NCBI RefSeq assembly: GCF_024128855.1
Contig: NZ_JAMYDV010000001.1
Span: 1-64,000, forward strand
DNA: 64,000 bases
Reading direction: 5' to 3'
From: Rhodovulum tesquicola
GTDB taxonomy: Bacteria; Pseudomonadota; Alphaproteobacteria; Rhodobacterales; Rhodobacteraceae
The notes below the pieces were generated by a model, which saw only the letters and a list, made by a program, of their open reading frames with translations, ran no database searches and was not told the origin of the DNA. Position numbers and translations under genes: made by a program. Shown here piece after piece: positions 1-9,580 of the stretch (the first letter of the stretch is position 1; the number at the start of each line of letters is the position of its first letter).

Positions 1-642
1 AAAAACCAAACGGTGCGCCATCCCTAAACAGCGCCACCCGCCAGCAATCATCCCCGATTGTCAAAACCCAGACCAGTCTCACAACCCGTCCAGACCACCA
101 ACGCCACCTCAGCGCCGCCGGTGAGGGGGTATTTACGGATCGGCGTCGGGGGCCGCAAGAGGTTTTTCGGGGGATCGTCACATTTTTTTCGTGTTGCCTG
201 TTTCTTTCACAAAATCTTGGGGTTAGTGCCGCCGACAACACTACTTTCAACGTCGACGGCTTGCGCGAAGGATCAGTCCCGGCCTGAAAAAAGGCGTCGG
301 CAACGGTTATCCACGGACTTGTCCCCAGAATCCGTGCGGCATGCGCGGCAGGAAGCGCCCCTTGCACGGGGTCGTCCTCACAACAGGTTCCGGCAACGCC
401 CGATCAGCCGCATCGTCGCAAACACCCGGACACGAGCGTGACAGACCAGCATTCCCGGTGATCGGTGGTGCCGGTTCGGTCATAGCCCCGCGTGTCGTCG
501 CCCATGCCGACATTGCGGTGGCGGCCCAGTCCCCCGCCCAGCCCTCGCTCCACGCAACGGCCTGGCCGCGCGCATGGCGCATTGCCACGAGGGCACATCC
601 TTCACCGTCAGCAGCGCGCAGGAACGATCGGGACCTTAGCAT
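1..642. other. Left-end stretch without a convincing gene
   Basis: About 640 bases before the 3' end of the glutamate-synthase-like gene. Short open frames occur on both strands, but none has a good ribosome-binding site or recognisable protein content. The part up to about 310 is less GC-rich than the rest of the window and has T- and A-runs, as expected for a promoter or terminator zone. It contains an inverted repeat TAGTG-N10-CACTA at 224-243 and a DnaA-box-like nonamer at 307-315. It may belong to a gene beyond the left edge. Confidence 0.5.
307..315 (+). promoter_or_regulatory. DnaA-box-like nonamer
   Basis: The sequence TTATCCACG differs from the strong DnaA box TTATCCACA only at the last base. 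A single site does not make an origin. It could be a DnaA-responsive promoter element or chance. No cluster of further boxes or AT-rich unwinding element is visible nearby. Confidence 0.2.
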
Positions 643-2196
643 TCAGGGTTCGACGAACCGCTTGAGGGCCGCTTCGAACTGCGCGTTTCCACCGGTCATG
701 GCACGGCCCTGCGAATCGAGTTTAACCGATGGGTGCAACTCGTTCACCTGCACCGAACTGCCGTCGTCCAGCACGACCCGGACGTGCCGACGGCGCATCT
801 CGCGGGGTTCGGCGACGCCCACCGAATGGGCGATGGTTTCAACCTCCCCGATCACCGATTTCGCGTAGGCGGCAACACGCTTTTCCTTTTCCTCGACCAC
901 CAGCCCCTTCTGCAGCTGCGGTTGGTGGGTCGTGATGCCCGTGGGGCAGGTGTTGCGATTGCATTTCAGCGCCTGAATGCAGCCCAGACTGAACATGAAA
1001 CCGCGCGCGGAGGTGACGAAATCGGCGCCCAGGCAGATCGCCCAGGCCACATCGCCGGGCGCGACCAGTTTGCCGCTGGCGATGATGCGGATGCGATCGC
1101 GCAGACCCGCGAGGTCGCGCAGGTCGACCATCCGGATCAGCGCCTCGCGCAAGGGCAACCCGACGAGATCGATCAAGGGCATCGGCGCCGCCCCGGTCCC
1201 GCCCTCGCCGCCATCAATGGCGATGAAGTCGGGGGCGCTCTCCTCGCCCCGTTTCCGGATCTCCCGAAACAGGTCGAACCAGGGATCGGCCGAGCCGATG
1301 CAACTCTTGATGCCGACCGGCTTGCCGGTCACCTCGCGGATACGGGCGATCAGGTCCAGAAGATCGGCGAAATCGTCCACCTCGCGGTGCCGGTTGGGCG
1401 AGATCGCATCCAGTCCCATCGGGACGCCGCGGATGCGGGCGACTTCCTCGTCGATCTTGGCGGCGGGCAGGATGCCCCCCTTGCCGGGCTTGGCACCTTG
1501 GCTCAGCTTGATCTCGAACATCTTGACTTCGGGATGCCTTGCCACCTCGCGCAGCTTGTCGTCGCTCAGGTTTCCCGCAGCATCACGCACACCAAATTTC
1601 GCCGTGCCGATCTGAAAGACGATGTCACAGCCGCCCTCACGGTGATAGGGCGCCAGGCCGCCCTCGCCGGTGTTCAGCCAAATGCCCGCACGTCTTGCGC
1701 CCCGCGACAGCGCCCGCACCGCAGGCTTCGAGATCGCGCCGTAAGACATACCCGAGATGTTGAAGATCGATGGCGCCATGTACGGCTCACGGCAATACGG
1801 CCCGACAACCATCGGCTCGGTCGAGGCGTACTGATCGTCAAGCGGGGGAAAGACGGCATTCATGAAGATCGGCGTGCCCGGGATGTTCAGATTGCGGGTA
1901 GAGCCGAAGGCCACCGTATTCCCCTTGGCCTCGGCAGCATTGTAGACCCAGTTGCGCTGCGCTCGGTTGAACGGCATCTCCTCGCGATCCATCGCAAAGA
2001 AATACTGCCGGAAGAACTCGCCCAAGGTCGTGAAAAGACCACGGAACCGACCGATCACCGGGTAGTTGCGCCGGATCGCGTCGCCGGTCTGGGCGCGATC
2101 GATGGCGAACAGAAGCAGGACAACCAGGAACAGCGCGCCAAGGAACAGCGCGAACGCCCCCGCCATGACCTGCAAAGCGTAATAGGCCCACCCCAT
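643..2196 (-). CDS. FMN-binding glutamate synthase-like oxidoreductase, membrane-anchored
   Basis: A stand-alone relative of the FMN/iron-sulfur synthase domain of GltB, without the glutaminase domain. The N-terminus has a hydrophobic stretch (MAGAFALFLGALFLVVLLLF) that should anchor it in the inner membrane. The body carries the glycine-rich FMN/TIM-barrel segments around IDGGEGGTGAAP and a C-terminal cysteine cluster (SLGCIQALKCNRNTCPTG) typical of the Fe-S ligands. I chose the start at 2196 because AGGGAG lies 8 bases upstream. An in-frame ATG at 2250 would add 18 residues but has a poorly spaced site. The substrate is unknown: family membership does not prove glutamate formation. It is divergent from the DUF302 gene. 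Confidence 0.85.
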   Translation of the reverse strand: MGWAYYALQVMAGAFALFLGALFLVVLLLFAIDRAQTGDAIRRNYPVIGRFRGLFTTLGEFFRQYFFAMDREEMPFNRAQRNWVYNAAEAKGNTVAFGSTRNLNIPGTPIFMNAVFPPLDDQYASTEPMVVGPYCREPYMAPSIFNISGMSYGAISKPAVRALSRGARRAGIWLNTGEGGLAPYHREGGCDIVFQIGTAKFGVRDAAGNLSDDKLREVARHPEVKMFEIKLSQGAKPGKGGILPAAKIDEEVARIRGVPMGLDAISPNRHREVDDFADLLDLIARIREVTGKPVGIKSCIGSADPWFDLFREIRKRGEESAPDFIAIDGGEGGTGAAPMPLIDLVGLPLREALIRMVDLRDLAGLRDRIRIIASGKLVAPGDVAWAICLGADFVTSARGFMFSLGCIQALKCNRNTCPTGITTHQPQLQKGLVVEEKEKRVAAYAKSVIGEVETIAHSVGVAEPREMRRRHVRVVLDDGSSVQVNELHPSVKLDSQGRAMTGGNAQFEAALKRFVEP

Positions 2197-2315
2197 GGCG
2201 CCGACTCCCTGCCTGCCCTGGTTGACCTCAATCAAGGAGGCCGCATTCACCCTCGCTAGAGTGGCCGCGCGGGGGGCATCTTACAAGCCCGTGCCGAAAT
2301 CACAGGGAGGAGATC

Positions 2316-2759
2316 ATGAAAACACTTTTCGCCGCCGCCGCGTTGGCGATGGCCGCCACTTCGGCCGGGGCAGAGGGGATCGTCACCTACACCGTGGACC
2401 AGAGCTTTGACGACGTGGTGTTCGGGCTGGAGAATGCCGTGATCGGCCAGGGCCTCGTCATCGACAGCGTCAGCCATACCGGCGACATGCTGGAGCGGAC
2501 GAAGGCCGATGTCGGCTCGGACGTCACGATCTTTCTCAAGGCGGATATCTTCAGCTTCTGCTCGGCCGCGCTGTCGCGCAAGGTGATGGAGGCCGATCCG
2601 ATGAACGTGCAATTCTGCCCCTACGGCATCTTCGTGCTGCAGATGCCTGACAGCCCCGACCAGACCACGATCGGCTTTCGCCAGTTCCCCGAAGGTCCGA
2701 TGAAAGAGGTCGAGGCGCTCTTGGACGGGCTGGCACGCGAGGCCGCGGGGATCAACTGA
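2316..2759 (+). CDS. DUF302 family periplasmic protein
   Basis: This 147-residue protein has a clear signal peptide (MKTLFAAAALAMAATSAGA). The mature part resembles the DUF302 family: an alternating beta/alpha domain with the YTVDQSFDDVVFGLENAV start and a central segment on binding or detoxifying small molecules in remote relatives. It has cysteines at FCSAA and FCPYG (mature region), which could form a disulfide. The start is supported by GGGAGGAG 6 bases upstream. DUF302 proteins have no single proven role; some are linked to sulfur metabolism or stress in other bacteria. Its neighbours do not fix the function. Confidence 0.8.
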   Translation: MKTLFAAAALAMAATSAGAEGIVTYTVDQSFDDVVFGLENAVIGQGLVIDSVSHTGDMLERTKADVGSDVTIFLKADIFSFCSAALSRKVMEADPMNVQFCPYGIFVLQMPDSPDQTTIGFRQFPEGPMKEVEALLDGLAREAAGIN

Positions 2760-2961
2760 ACGTCGAGGCGAATTCACGGATTTTCAAACGAAATCAACGC
2801 ATCTTGATGTGACTTCGTGCCGGTGCCCGGCTTAGGGCGCCGTGCCACGGTGTCAAACAGGATCGGCGGGAATCCCCGCTCATCCAGCCGCATCTTCCTT
2901 GCGTATCCCGCACCGACCCGATCAACGGGGTCGCCTGAAAAACAAGGAAGGGAACCATCTC

Positions 2962-3447
2962 ATGCTTCGCAGAACCTTCATGGCGGTGACCGCTGCCACG
3001 ATGCTGTCCACGCCCGTCCTCGCGGATGACCACATGGCCAAGGACATCGTGGCCATCGCATCCGGGTCCGATCAGTTCACCACCCTCGTGGCGGCCGTGA
3101 GCGCCGCGGGCCTTGTCGAAACGCTGCAGGGCGAGGGTCCGTTCACCGTCTTCGCCCCGACCGACGATGCCTTTGCCGCATTGCCCGAGGGCACGGTCGC
3201 ATCGCTGCTCGAGCCCGAGAACCGTGACCAGCTTGTAGCGATCTTGACCTATCATGTGGTGCCGGGCAAGGTGATGTCGGGCGATCTGAGCGACGGGATG
3301 ACCGCGACCACGGTGCAGGGGTCTGACGTGACCATCGGCACAGAGGGCGGCGTCACGGTGAACGGTGCGAATGTCACCGCCGCCGATATCGAGGCCAGCA
3401 ACGGCGTGATCCATGTGATCGACGCCGTGATCCTGCCCGAGGGCTGA
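2962..3447 (+). CDS. Secreted fasciclin (FAS1) domain protein
   Basis: This 161-residue protein consists of a signal peptide ([21 protein letters not shown]) and one FAS1 domain. The family hallmarks are visible: the H1 region around [19 protein letters not shown], the YHVVPGK segment, and the terminal [13 protein letters not shown] block. The open frame extends 40 codons upstream, but AAGGAAGGGA before 2962 and the signal peptide fix the start there. FAS1 proteins act outside the cell in adhesion or matrix contacts. The bacterial single-domain form is common but its role is poorly defined. A strong hairpin follows the stop codon. Confidence 0.9.
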   Translation: MLRRTFMAVTAATMLSTPVLADDHMAKDIVAIASGSDQFTTLVAAVSAAGLVETLQGEGPFTVFAPTDDAFAALPEGTVASLLEPENRDQLVAILTYHVVPGKVMSGDLSDGMTATTVQGSDVTIGTEGGVTVNGANVTAADIEASNGVIHVIDAVILPEG

Positions 3448-3457
3448 TGCAAGCGGA

Positions 3458-3488
3458 ACGCCCCGCAGGTGGTGAACCTGCGGGGCGT
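3458..3488. terminator. Strong hairpin between fasciclin gene and clpB
   Basis: A perfect 12-bp stem (3458-3469 with 3477-3488, ACGCCCCGCAGG / CCTGCGGGGCGT) and a 7-base loop lie between the convergent fasciclin gene and clpB. There is no long U-tract on either side. The position suggests a bidirectional terminator for both genes. Confidence 0.7.
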
Positions 3489-3510
3489 GTCCCCTGGACG
3501 GGGCGTGGGC

Positions 3511-6126
3511 TCAGTGCAGAACCGCGTCCTCGGGCTTGGGCCGGTGCGAGCCAACCACCCGATCGCCGATGATCAGGCCATCGGCCCCCGCGGCGACATG
3601 CAGGTCTTCGCCGTCCCGCACCTCGCCGGCCAAGATCATCTCGGCCAGCCGGTCCTGAAGGCTGCGCTGGATCACCCGTTTCAGCGGCCGCGCGCCATAG
3701 ACCGGGTCATAACCGGCATCCGCCAGCCACTTCTCGGCATCCGCATCGAGGTCGAGGGCGATGTTCCGCGCTGCCAGCCGCGTTTGCAGACGCCGCAACT
3801 GGATCTCGACGATGCCGGTCATGTCGGCCCGCGTCAGGCGGTCGAAAACCACCATCTCGTCCAGTCGGTTCAGGAATTCGGGGCGGAAATGCATCCGCAC
3901 CGCCTCCATCACCTCGGCCCTAGCCGCGCTGGCATCCGCATCCTCGGGCAACTGGCTCAGCGCCTGTGACCCGAGATTCGAGGTCAGCACGATCAGCGTC
4001 TGCTTGAAATCGACCGTGCGGCCCTGCCCGTCGGTCAGCACCCCGTCATCCAGCACCTGCAACAACACGTTGAAGACCTCCGGGTGCGCCTTCTCGACCT
4101 CGTCGAACAGAACCACCTGATAGGGGCGACGCCGCACCGCCTCGGTCAAAACGCCGCCCTCGTCATAGCCGACATAGCCCGGCGGGGCGCCGATCAGGCG
4201 GCTGACCGCGTGCTTCTCCATGAACTCGGACATGTCGATGCGCACCATCGCCTGATCGTCGTCGAACAGATACTCGGCGACCGCCTTGGTCAGTTCCGTC
4301 TTGCCGACGCCCGTGGGGCCAAGGAACAGGAAGCTGCCCAGCGGCCGGTTCTCGTCGTTCAGCCCGGCGCGGGCGCGGCGCACGGCATTCGCCACCGCGG
4401 TCAATGCCTGGCGCTGGCCGATCACGCGCTTGCCCAGTTCCTCTTCCATCCGCAACAGCTTCTCGCGCTCGCCCTCCAGCATCTTCGAGGTCGGGATGCC
4501 GGTCCAGCGTTCCACGACCTGCGCGATCTGTTCGGGGCCGACGGCCTCCTCGACCAGAACGTCGTCCTCCTTGGCCTCGGCATCGGCAAGCTGGCGCTCA
4601 AGCTGCGGGATCACGCCATAGGACAGTTCCCCGGCACGCGCGAGGTTCCCTTCGCGCTTGGCGTGGTCCAGTTCCGCCCGCGCCCGGTCAAGCTGTTCCT
4701 TCAGATCGCGCGCACTTTCCAGCTTGTCGCGTTCGGCCTGCCATTTCGCGGTCATCTCGGCCGATTTCTGGGTGAGGTCGGACAATTCCTTTTCGAGCTT
4801 CGCCAACCGCTCCTTCGAGGCCGCGTCATCCTCCTTTTTCAGCGCCTCGGCCTCGATCTGCTTTTGCAGGATGTCGCGGTCGAGCGCGTCCAGTTCCTCG
4901 GGCTTCGAATCCACCTCCATCCGCAGGCGGCTGGCGGCCTCGTCCATCAGGTCGATGGCCTTGTCGGGAAGGAACCGGTCGGTGATGTAGCGATGGCTGA
5001 GCGTCGCCGCCGCCACCAGCGCCGAGTCGGAAATCCGCACGCCATGGTGCAGTTCATATTTCTCCTTGATGCCGCGCAGGATCGACACCGTGTCCTCGAC
5101 GGTCGGTTCCTCGACGAACACGGGCTGGAACCGGCGGGCGAGTGCGGCATCCTTTTCCACATGCTTGCGGTATTCATCCAGCGTCGTGGCGCCGATACAG
5201 TGCAGCTCGCCCCGGGCCAGTGCGGGCTTGATCAGGTTGGCGGCATCCATCGCGCCTTCGGATTTGCCCGCGCCGACCAGCGTGTGCATCTCGTCGATGA
5301 ACAGGATGATCTCTCCGGCGGCGGCGGTGATCTCGTTCAGGATCGCCTTCAGCCGTTCCTCGAACTCGCCGCGATATTTCGCCCCCGCGATCAGCGCGCC
5401 CATGTCCAGCGCCATCAGCCGCTTGTTCTTGAGGCTTTCGGGCACGTCGCCATTCACGATCCGCAGCGCCAGCCCCTCGGCGATGGCGGTCTTGCCGACG
5501 CCGGGTTCACCGATCAGCACGGGATTGTTCTTGGTCCGGCGGCTGAGCACCTGCATGGCGCGGCGGATTTCCTCGTCGCGGCCGATGATCGGGTCGATCT
5601 TGCCCTGTTCGGCCATCTCGGTCAGGTCGCGGGCGTATTTCTTGAGCGCCTCGTAACCTTCCTCGGCGCTGGCCGTGTCGGCGGTGCGGCCCTTGCGGAT
5701 GTCGTTGATCGCGGTGTTCAGGTTCTGCGCCGTGACCGCACCGGCATCCAGCGCGTCCTTGGCCTTGGACGACACCATGGCCAGCGCCATCAGGATGCGC
5801 TCGACCGGCACGAAACTGTCGCCCGCCTTTTTCGCCAGCTTTTCGGCCTCGTCCAGCACGCGGCCGGTGGTCTGGTCCAGATAGGTCTGGCCCGCATCGC
5901 CCGAGACCTTGGGCATCTTTGCCAGCGCGGCATCGACCGCCTCGACCACGCGCCCGGGCGCGCCTCCCGACCGGCGGATCAGGTTGGAGGCCATCCCCTC
6001 GGGATCATCCAGCAGCGCCTTGAGCAGATGTTCGGGGGCAAGCCGCTGGTGGCTTTCGCGCATCGCGATGGTCTGGGCGGCTTGCAGGAATCCACGCGAC
6101 CGCTCCGTGAACTTTTCCAGGTTCAT
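3511..6126 (-). CDS. clpB: ATP-dependent chaperone ClpB
   Basis: An 871-residue Hsp100 disaggregase that works with DnaK to rescue aggregated proteins in the cytoplasm. Visible domains are the N-domain with two Clp repeats (1-145), first AAA+ module with Walker A GEPGVGKT (206-213) and Walker B ILFIDE, the long middle coiled coil (roughly 400-530), and second AAA+ module with Walker A GPTGVGKT and Walker [13 protein letters not shown]. Length matches the family. The open frame continues 85 codons further upstream, but AGGAGAG spaced before the ATG at 6126 and the canonical [12 protein letters not shown] start decide. A sigma-32-like promoter is visible upstream. Confidence 0.98.
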   Translation of the reverse strand: MNLEKFTERSRGFLQAAQTIAMRESHQRLAPEHLLKALLDDPEGMASNLIRRSGGAPGRVVEAVDAALAKMPKVSGDAGQTYLDQTTGRVLDEAEKLAKKAGDSFVPVERILMALAMVSSKAKDALDAGAVTAQNLNTAINDIRKGRTADTASAEEGYEALKKYARDLTEMAEQGKIDPIIGRDEEIRRAMQVLSRRTKNNPVLIGEPGVGKTAIAEGLALRIVNGDVPESLKNKRLMALDMGALIAGAKYRGEFEERLKAILNEITAAAGEIILFIDEMHTLVGAGKSEGAMDAANLIKPALARGELHCIGATTLDEYRKHVEKDAALARRFQPVFVEEPTVEDTVSILRGIKEKYELHHGVRISDSALVAAATLSHRYITDRFLPDKAIDLMDEAASRLRMEVDSKPEELDALDRDILQKQIEAEALKKEDDAASKERLAKLEKELSDLTQKSAEMTAKWQAERDKLESARDLKEQLDRARAELDHAKREGNLARAGELSYGVIPQLERQLADAEAKEDDVLVEEAVGPEQIAQVVERWTGIPTSKMLEGEREKLLRMEEELGKRVIGQRQALTAVANAVRRARAGLNDENRPLGSFLFLGPTGVGKTELTKAVAEYLFDDDQAMVRIDMSEFMEKHAVSRLIGAPPGYVGYDEGGVLTEAVRRRPYQVVLFDEVEKAHPEVFNVLLQVLDDGVLTDGQGRTVDFKQTLIVLTSNLGSQALSQLPEDADASAARAEVMEAVRMHFRPEFLNRLDEMVVFDRLTRADMTGIVEIQLRRLQTRLAARNIALDLDADAEKWLADAGYDPVYGARPLKRVIQRSLQDRLAEMILAGEVRDGEDLHVAAGADGLIIGDRVVGSHRPKPEDAVLH

Positions 6127-6205
6127 CGGTTCTCTCCTTTGCCAAAGCGCCCGTCGCTCGCGGTGCCTGACCTGCAGCACACCCTTCGTCGCGGGCCTCG
6201 ACCGC

Positions 6206-6236
6206 AGATGTGGGAGATGGCCCAACCCGTTGCAAG
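6206..6236 (-). promoter_or_regulatory. Candidate heat-shock (RpoH) promoter of clpB
   Basis: Reading the minus strand, CTTGCAA (6236-6230) is followed after 15 bases by CCCACATCT (6214-6206). This resembles the RpoH pattern CTTGAA ... CCCCATNT. It would start transcription near 6198, leaving a leader of about 70 bases before clpB. Heat-shock control of clpB is established in proteobacteria; this specific assignment is by eye. Confidence 0.4.
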
Positions 6237-6313
6237 GGCGCCACAGCGCATTGCCGCGCTGGACCTGTCGCGGCCTGCGGCCTAGGAAGGCGCGACCCGA
6301 TGGAGGATCCGAC

Positions 6314-7003
6314 ATGCCCGATGACCGCCTGATCGTTGCCCTCGATGTGCCCGACGCCCATTCGGGGCTGGAGCTTGCCAACCGGATCGGCGACGCGGCC
6401 GGTTTCTACAAGATCGGGCTGGGGATGCTAACGGGTGGCGGGCTGGCGCTTGCGCGGGAACTCAAGGACGAGCATGGCAAGCGCATCTTCCTTGACATGA
6501 AGCTGTTCGACATCGGCGCGACCATCGAGGCGGCGGTGCGCGGGCTTGCGCGCTTCGATCTGGATTTCCTGACCGTGCATGGCGACCCCCATGTGGTGCG
6601 CGCCGCGCGCGAGGGGGCGGGCGGGTCCGGCATGAAGATCCTTGCGGTCACGATCCTGACCTCGCTCGACCGCGCCGATCTGGATGCGGGCCTGATCCGG
6701 CCGGGCGATCTGCCCGAGATCGTGGCCGAGCGCGCCGCGCGGGCCTTCGAGGCGGGGGCGGATGGCGTCATCGCCAGCCCGCAGGAGGCCGCGATGATCC
6801 GCGCGCTGCCCGGTGCGGCGGGGCGGCTGATCGTGACGCCGGGGGTCCGGCCCGCGGGCGCCGATCTGGGCGATCAGAAGCGGGTGGCGACCCCGGCCCG
6901 CGCAATTGCCGATGGCGCGGACCATATCGTGGTCGGCCGCCCGATCTGGCAGGCCGCCGATCCGCGTGCCGCCGCGCTGGCGGTTCAGGCAGAGCTGGCC
7001 TGA
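6314..7003 (+). CDS. pyrF: Orotidine 5'-phosphate decarboxylase
   Basis: This 229-residue enzyme converts OMP to UMP in the last step of de novo pyrimidine synthesis. The start motif [10 protein letters not shown], the catalytic DxKxxDI segment ([13 protein letters not shown]) with its Lys/Asp charge network, and the phosphate-binding end (TPGVRP, then DHIVVGRPI) are all present. TGGAGGAT sits just before the ATG. The gene is divergent from clpB (187 bases between starts) and convergent with the NfeD-like gene, from which it is separated by only 4 bases. It appears monocistronic. Confidence 0.97.
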   Translation: MPDDRLIVALDVPDAHSGLELANRIGDAAGFYKIGLGMLTGGGLALARELKDEHGKRIFLDMKLFDIGATIEAAVRGLARFDLDFLTVHGDPHVVRAAREGAGGSGMKILAVTILTSLDRADLDAGLIRPGDLPEIVAERAARAFEAGADGVIASPQEAAMIRALPGAAGRLIVTPGVRPAGADLGDQKRVATPARAIADGADHIVVGRPIWQAADPRAAALAVQAELA

Positions 7004-7007
7004 ACGC

Positions 7008-7277
7008 TCAGTCCTCGTTGATGTCGCGATCCCAGAGCTTGACCTGGCCCTTGCGCACGCCCAGCACGGCCCGCAACCCCAGCCATGCGACCAGCGAGAC
7101 AAGCGCGAAGATCAGCACCAGCCAGGGCAGGCCCGCCGCAAGCCCCAGCCACAGGCCAAGCCCCACCGCCGCCGCCCCGATGGCAAAGCCGATGAAGACA
7201 TAGCTCGGGACCAGCACTTCGAGGATCGCAAGCACCACCGCGGCCGAAAGCCAGACCCACCAGGTCGTCGCCAGCAT
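7008..7277 (-). CDS. NfeD-like membrane protein (short form)
   Basis: An 89-residue protein with two or three hydrophobic helices (WWVWLSAAVVLAILEVLVP; YVFIGFAIGAAAVGLGLWLG; LPWLVLIFALVSLVAWLGL) and a short charged tail. It lacks the long protease domain and most of the OB-fold of full NfeD proteins. Its start overlaps the stop of the upstream SPFH gene as TGATG, indicating translational coupling. SPFH/NfeD pairs form membrane microdomain or quality-control complexes (the QmcA/YbbK type). Calling it NfeD-like rests on this pairing plus the helix layout. Confidence 0.85.
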   Translation of the reverse strand: MLATTWWVWLSAAVVLAILEVLVPSYVFIGFAIGAAAVGLGLWLGLAAGLPWLVLIFALVSLVAWLGLRAVLGVRKGQVKLWDRDINED

Positions 7278-8167
7278 CAGCCCCGCCCCTTGAGCATCTT
7301 GAACGCATCGGCAAAGGCATCCATCGCCTGCGCGGGCAGGATGATCGTCTGCTTGCCCGGCCCCTGCCCCACGGCGGTCAACGCCTCGACCTGTTTCAGC
7401 GCCACCTGATATTGCGCCGCCTCGATCCCGTTCTCGGCCAGCGCCTGGGCCACGATCTGGGTAGCGTAAGCCTCTGCCTCGGCGGTGATGCGGCGGGCCT
7501 TGGCTTCCTGCTCGGCGGCGTAAAGCTCGGCATCCGCCGCCAGTTCCACCGCCCGCTTGCGGCCCTCGGCCTCGGTCACGGCGGCGCGGCGGGCGCGTTC
7601 GGCGTTCAATTGCTGGAGCATCGCCTCGCGCGTCGCCGTGTCGAGATTGACGTCCAGGATCTCGGCCCGCGTCACCTCGATCCCCCAATCATCCACCGCA
7701 TCGGCCACGCTGGCCTTGATCGTCGCGATCAGTTGCGCGCGGTTCGACTGCACCTCGTCAAGCTCCATCTTGCCGATCTCGGCCCGGACGATGCCGGTCA
7801 CCGTGGTCGCGATGGCGGCATCCACGTCGCGGATCCGGTAGACGGTCTTTTCCGGCTCGATGATGCGGTAGAACACGCTGGTTTCCACCTGAACCAGCAC
7901 GTTGTCTGCGGTGATCGCATCCTGGCTGGCATTGGGCAACTGGCGCTCCAGGATCGAAATCCTGTGCGCCACCTTGTCCAGGAAGGGCACGATGAAGTTG
8001 ATCCCAGGCCCCAGCACTGCGCGCAAGCGGCCGAAACGCTCGATCACATGCTTTTCGGATTGCGGCACGATCCGCACCCCCAGCACGATGCAAAGGATGA
8101 CAAAGGCTGCGAAAAGCAGAACGACGAGATTGCCGCCGATCAGCGCGTCAAGGGAATCGTCCATCAT
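7277..8167 (-). CDS. SPFH/band-7 (stomatin-like, QmcA-type) membrane protein
   Basis: This 296-residue protein has one N-terminal membrane helix (NLVVLLFAAFVILCIVLGV). A band-7 domain follows (VPQSEKHVIERFGRLRAVLGPG through DWGIEVTRAEILDVN), then an Ala/Glu-rich coiled coil and a hydrophobic C-terminus. Such proteins oligomerise in the inner membrane and partner with NfeD proteins, and may regulate FtsH-type proteolysis. I place the start at 8167 (two consecutive ATGs at 8167 and 8164) after GAGGACGG. An in-frame ATG at 8218 gives 17 unlikely extra residues. It is the first gene of a two-gene operon with the NfeD-like gene. Confidence 0.92.
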   Translation of the reverse strand: MMDDSLDALIGGNLVVLLFAAFVILCIVLGVRIVPQSEKHVIERFGRLRAVLGPGINFIVPFLDKVAHRISILERQLPNASQDAITADNVLVQVETSVFYRIIEPEKTVYRIRDVDAAIATTVTGIVRAEIGKMELDEVQSNRAQLIATIKASVADAVDDWGIEVTRAEILDVNLDTATREAMLQQLNAERARRAAVTEAEGRKRAVELAADAELYAAEQEAKARRITAEAEAYATQIVAQALAENGIEAAQYQVALKQVEALTAVGQGPGKQTIILPAQAMDAFADAFKMLKGRG

Positions 8168-8317
8168 GGTCTGCCCGTCCTCGTATGTTTTCCATGTCAG
8201 TATGCGCCGCGCGGGCACGGCGCGGAAGCCCTTGCCCCCGGCCCTCGGCCGCGCGCATCATGGCAGGCAAACATGCCGGAAATATGCAACACCCGTGTCA
8301 CCGACGGGACCGCAGTG

Positions 8318-9571
8318 ATGCCCGCCCTCTGCCGCGACTGCCTGACCACCTTCGAGACCGGCACCCGCTGTCCGGCCTGCGGACGGCCGCGCGTGATCGC
8401 GCATCCCGAGCTGTTCGAGCTGTCGATCGCGCATATGGATTGCGATGCCTTCTACGCGGCCGTCGAGAAACGCGACAACCCCGCGCTGCGCGACAGGCCG
8501 GTGATCGTCGGCGGCGGGCGGCGCGGCGTGGTGTCCACGGCCTGCTACCTTGCCCGCATCCGCGGCGTGCGGTCCGCCATGCCGATGTTCAAGGCGCTGC
8601 AGCTTTGCCCGGACGCGGCGGTGGTCAAACCCCGCGGCGCGGCCTATGCCGAGGCATCGCGGGCCATCCGCGCGATGATGGAGGAACTGACCCCCGCGGT
8701 CGAGCCGCTGTCGCTTGACGAGGCGTTTCTGGATCTCTCGGGCACGGAACGGCTGCACGGCGCACCACCCGCACTCCTGCTGGCGCGGCTGGTCAGGCGG
8801 ATGGAGGACGAGCTGGGCCTGTCGGGCTCGATCGGGCTGTCGCACAACAAGTTCCTTGCCAAGCTGGCCTCCGACCTCGACAAGCCGCGCGGCTTTGCGG
8901 TGATCGGCCGGACCGAAACGCTTGATTTCCTTGCGGAACGGCCCGTGGGGCTGATCTGGGGCGTGGGTGCGGCGGGGCGCGCCGCGCTGGAGCAGGCGGG
9001 CGTGCGCAGTTTCGCCGATCTTCGGCGCTGGGAGCGGCGCGACCTTGCCGCGCGCTTCGGGTCGATGGGCGACCGGCTCTGGCATCTGGCGCGCGGGCAG
9101 GATCATCGCCGCGTCTCGCCCAACGCGCCGGTGAAAAGCATCTCGAACGAGACGACCTTTGCCGAGGACATCGCGGATCCGGATCTGCTGGACGGCCATA
9201 TCTGGCGCCTTGCCGAAAAGGTCGCCGACCGCGCCAAGGCCAGGGGAAGGGCGGGCCGCGTCGTGGCGCTGAAGCTGAAACGCGCCGATCACCGCCTGCT
9301 GACCCGCCGCCACGCGCTGCCCGAGCCGACGCAGATCGCCGACCGCATCTATCGCGAGGCGCGCGCGCTTTTCGACCACGCCGGAACGCAAGGACCGTTC
9401 CGGCTGATCGGTGTCGGCCTGTCCGAAATCGTTGCAGCCAAGGGGGCGGATCTGTCGGGCGATCTGTTCGATCCGCAGGCGGCGGAACGGGCCAGGGCGG
9501 AACGGGCGAGCGACGCGATCCGCGCGCGATTCGGTGCGCAGGCGATCCTCAAGGGCCGGGCGCTGCGCTAG
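8318..9571 (+). CDS. dinB: DNA polymerase IV (DinB, Y family) with N-terminal zinc ribbon
   Basis: A 417-residue error-prone translesion polymerase. The catalytic acidic residues lie in MDCDAFYAAVE and SLDEAFLDL. The SIGLSHNKFLAKLASDLDKP segment and the little-finger region that follows are typical of DinB. Unusually, about 30 residues precede the catalytic start and contain CRDC and CPAC, a probable zinc ribbon. An in-frame ATG at 8273 would give 15 more residues, and a GTG lies just before the chosen ATG. No LexA box or partner gene is evident nearby. Confidence 0.93.
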   Translation: MPALCRDCLTTFETGTRCPACGRPRVIAHPELFELSIAHMDCDAFYAAVEKRDNPALRDRPVIVGGGRRGVVSTACYLARIRGVRSAMPMFKALQLCPDAAVVKPRGAAYAEASRAIRAMMEELTPAVEPLSLDEAFLDLSGTERLHGAPPALLLARLVRRMEDELGLSGSIGLSHNKFLAKLASDLDKPRGFAVIGRTETLDFLAERPVGLIWGVGAAGRAALEQAGVRSFADLRRWERRDLAARFGSMGDRLWHLARGQDHRRVSPNAPVKSISNETTFAEDIADPDLLDGHIWRLAEKVADRAKARGRAGRVVALKLKRADHRLLTRRHALPEPTQIADRIYREARALFDHAGTQGPFRLIGVGLSEIVAAKGADLSGDLFDPQAAERARAERASDAIRARFGAQAILKGRALR

Positions 9572-9580
9572 CGGCGCGCC

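Noticed and set aside
58-441. Plus-strand open frame of 127 codons at the left end
   Set aside because: No binding site, odd composition (basic, Pro/Arg-rich) and no family resemblance; likely chance in high-GC DNA.
307-642. Minus-strand open frame just downstream of the glutamate-synthase-like gene
   Set aside because: No supported start signal and no recognisable protein content.
4084-6285. 733-codon plus-strand frame opposite clpB
   Set aside because: Antisense shadow of a strongly conserved gene; its His/Arg/Gln-rich composition is typical of the complement of GC-rich coding DNA.
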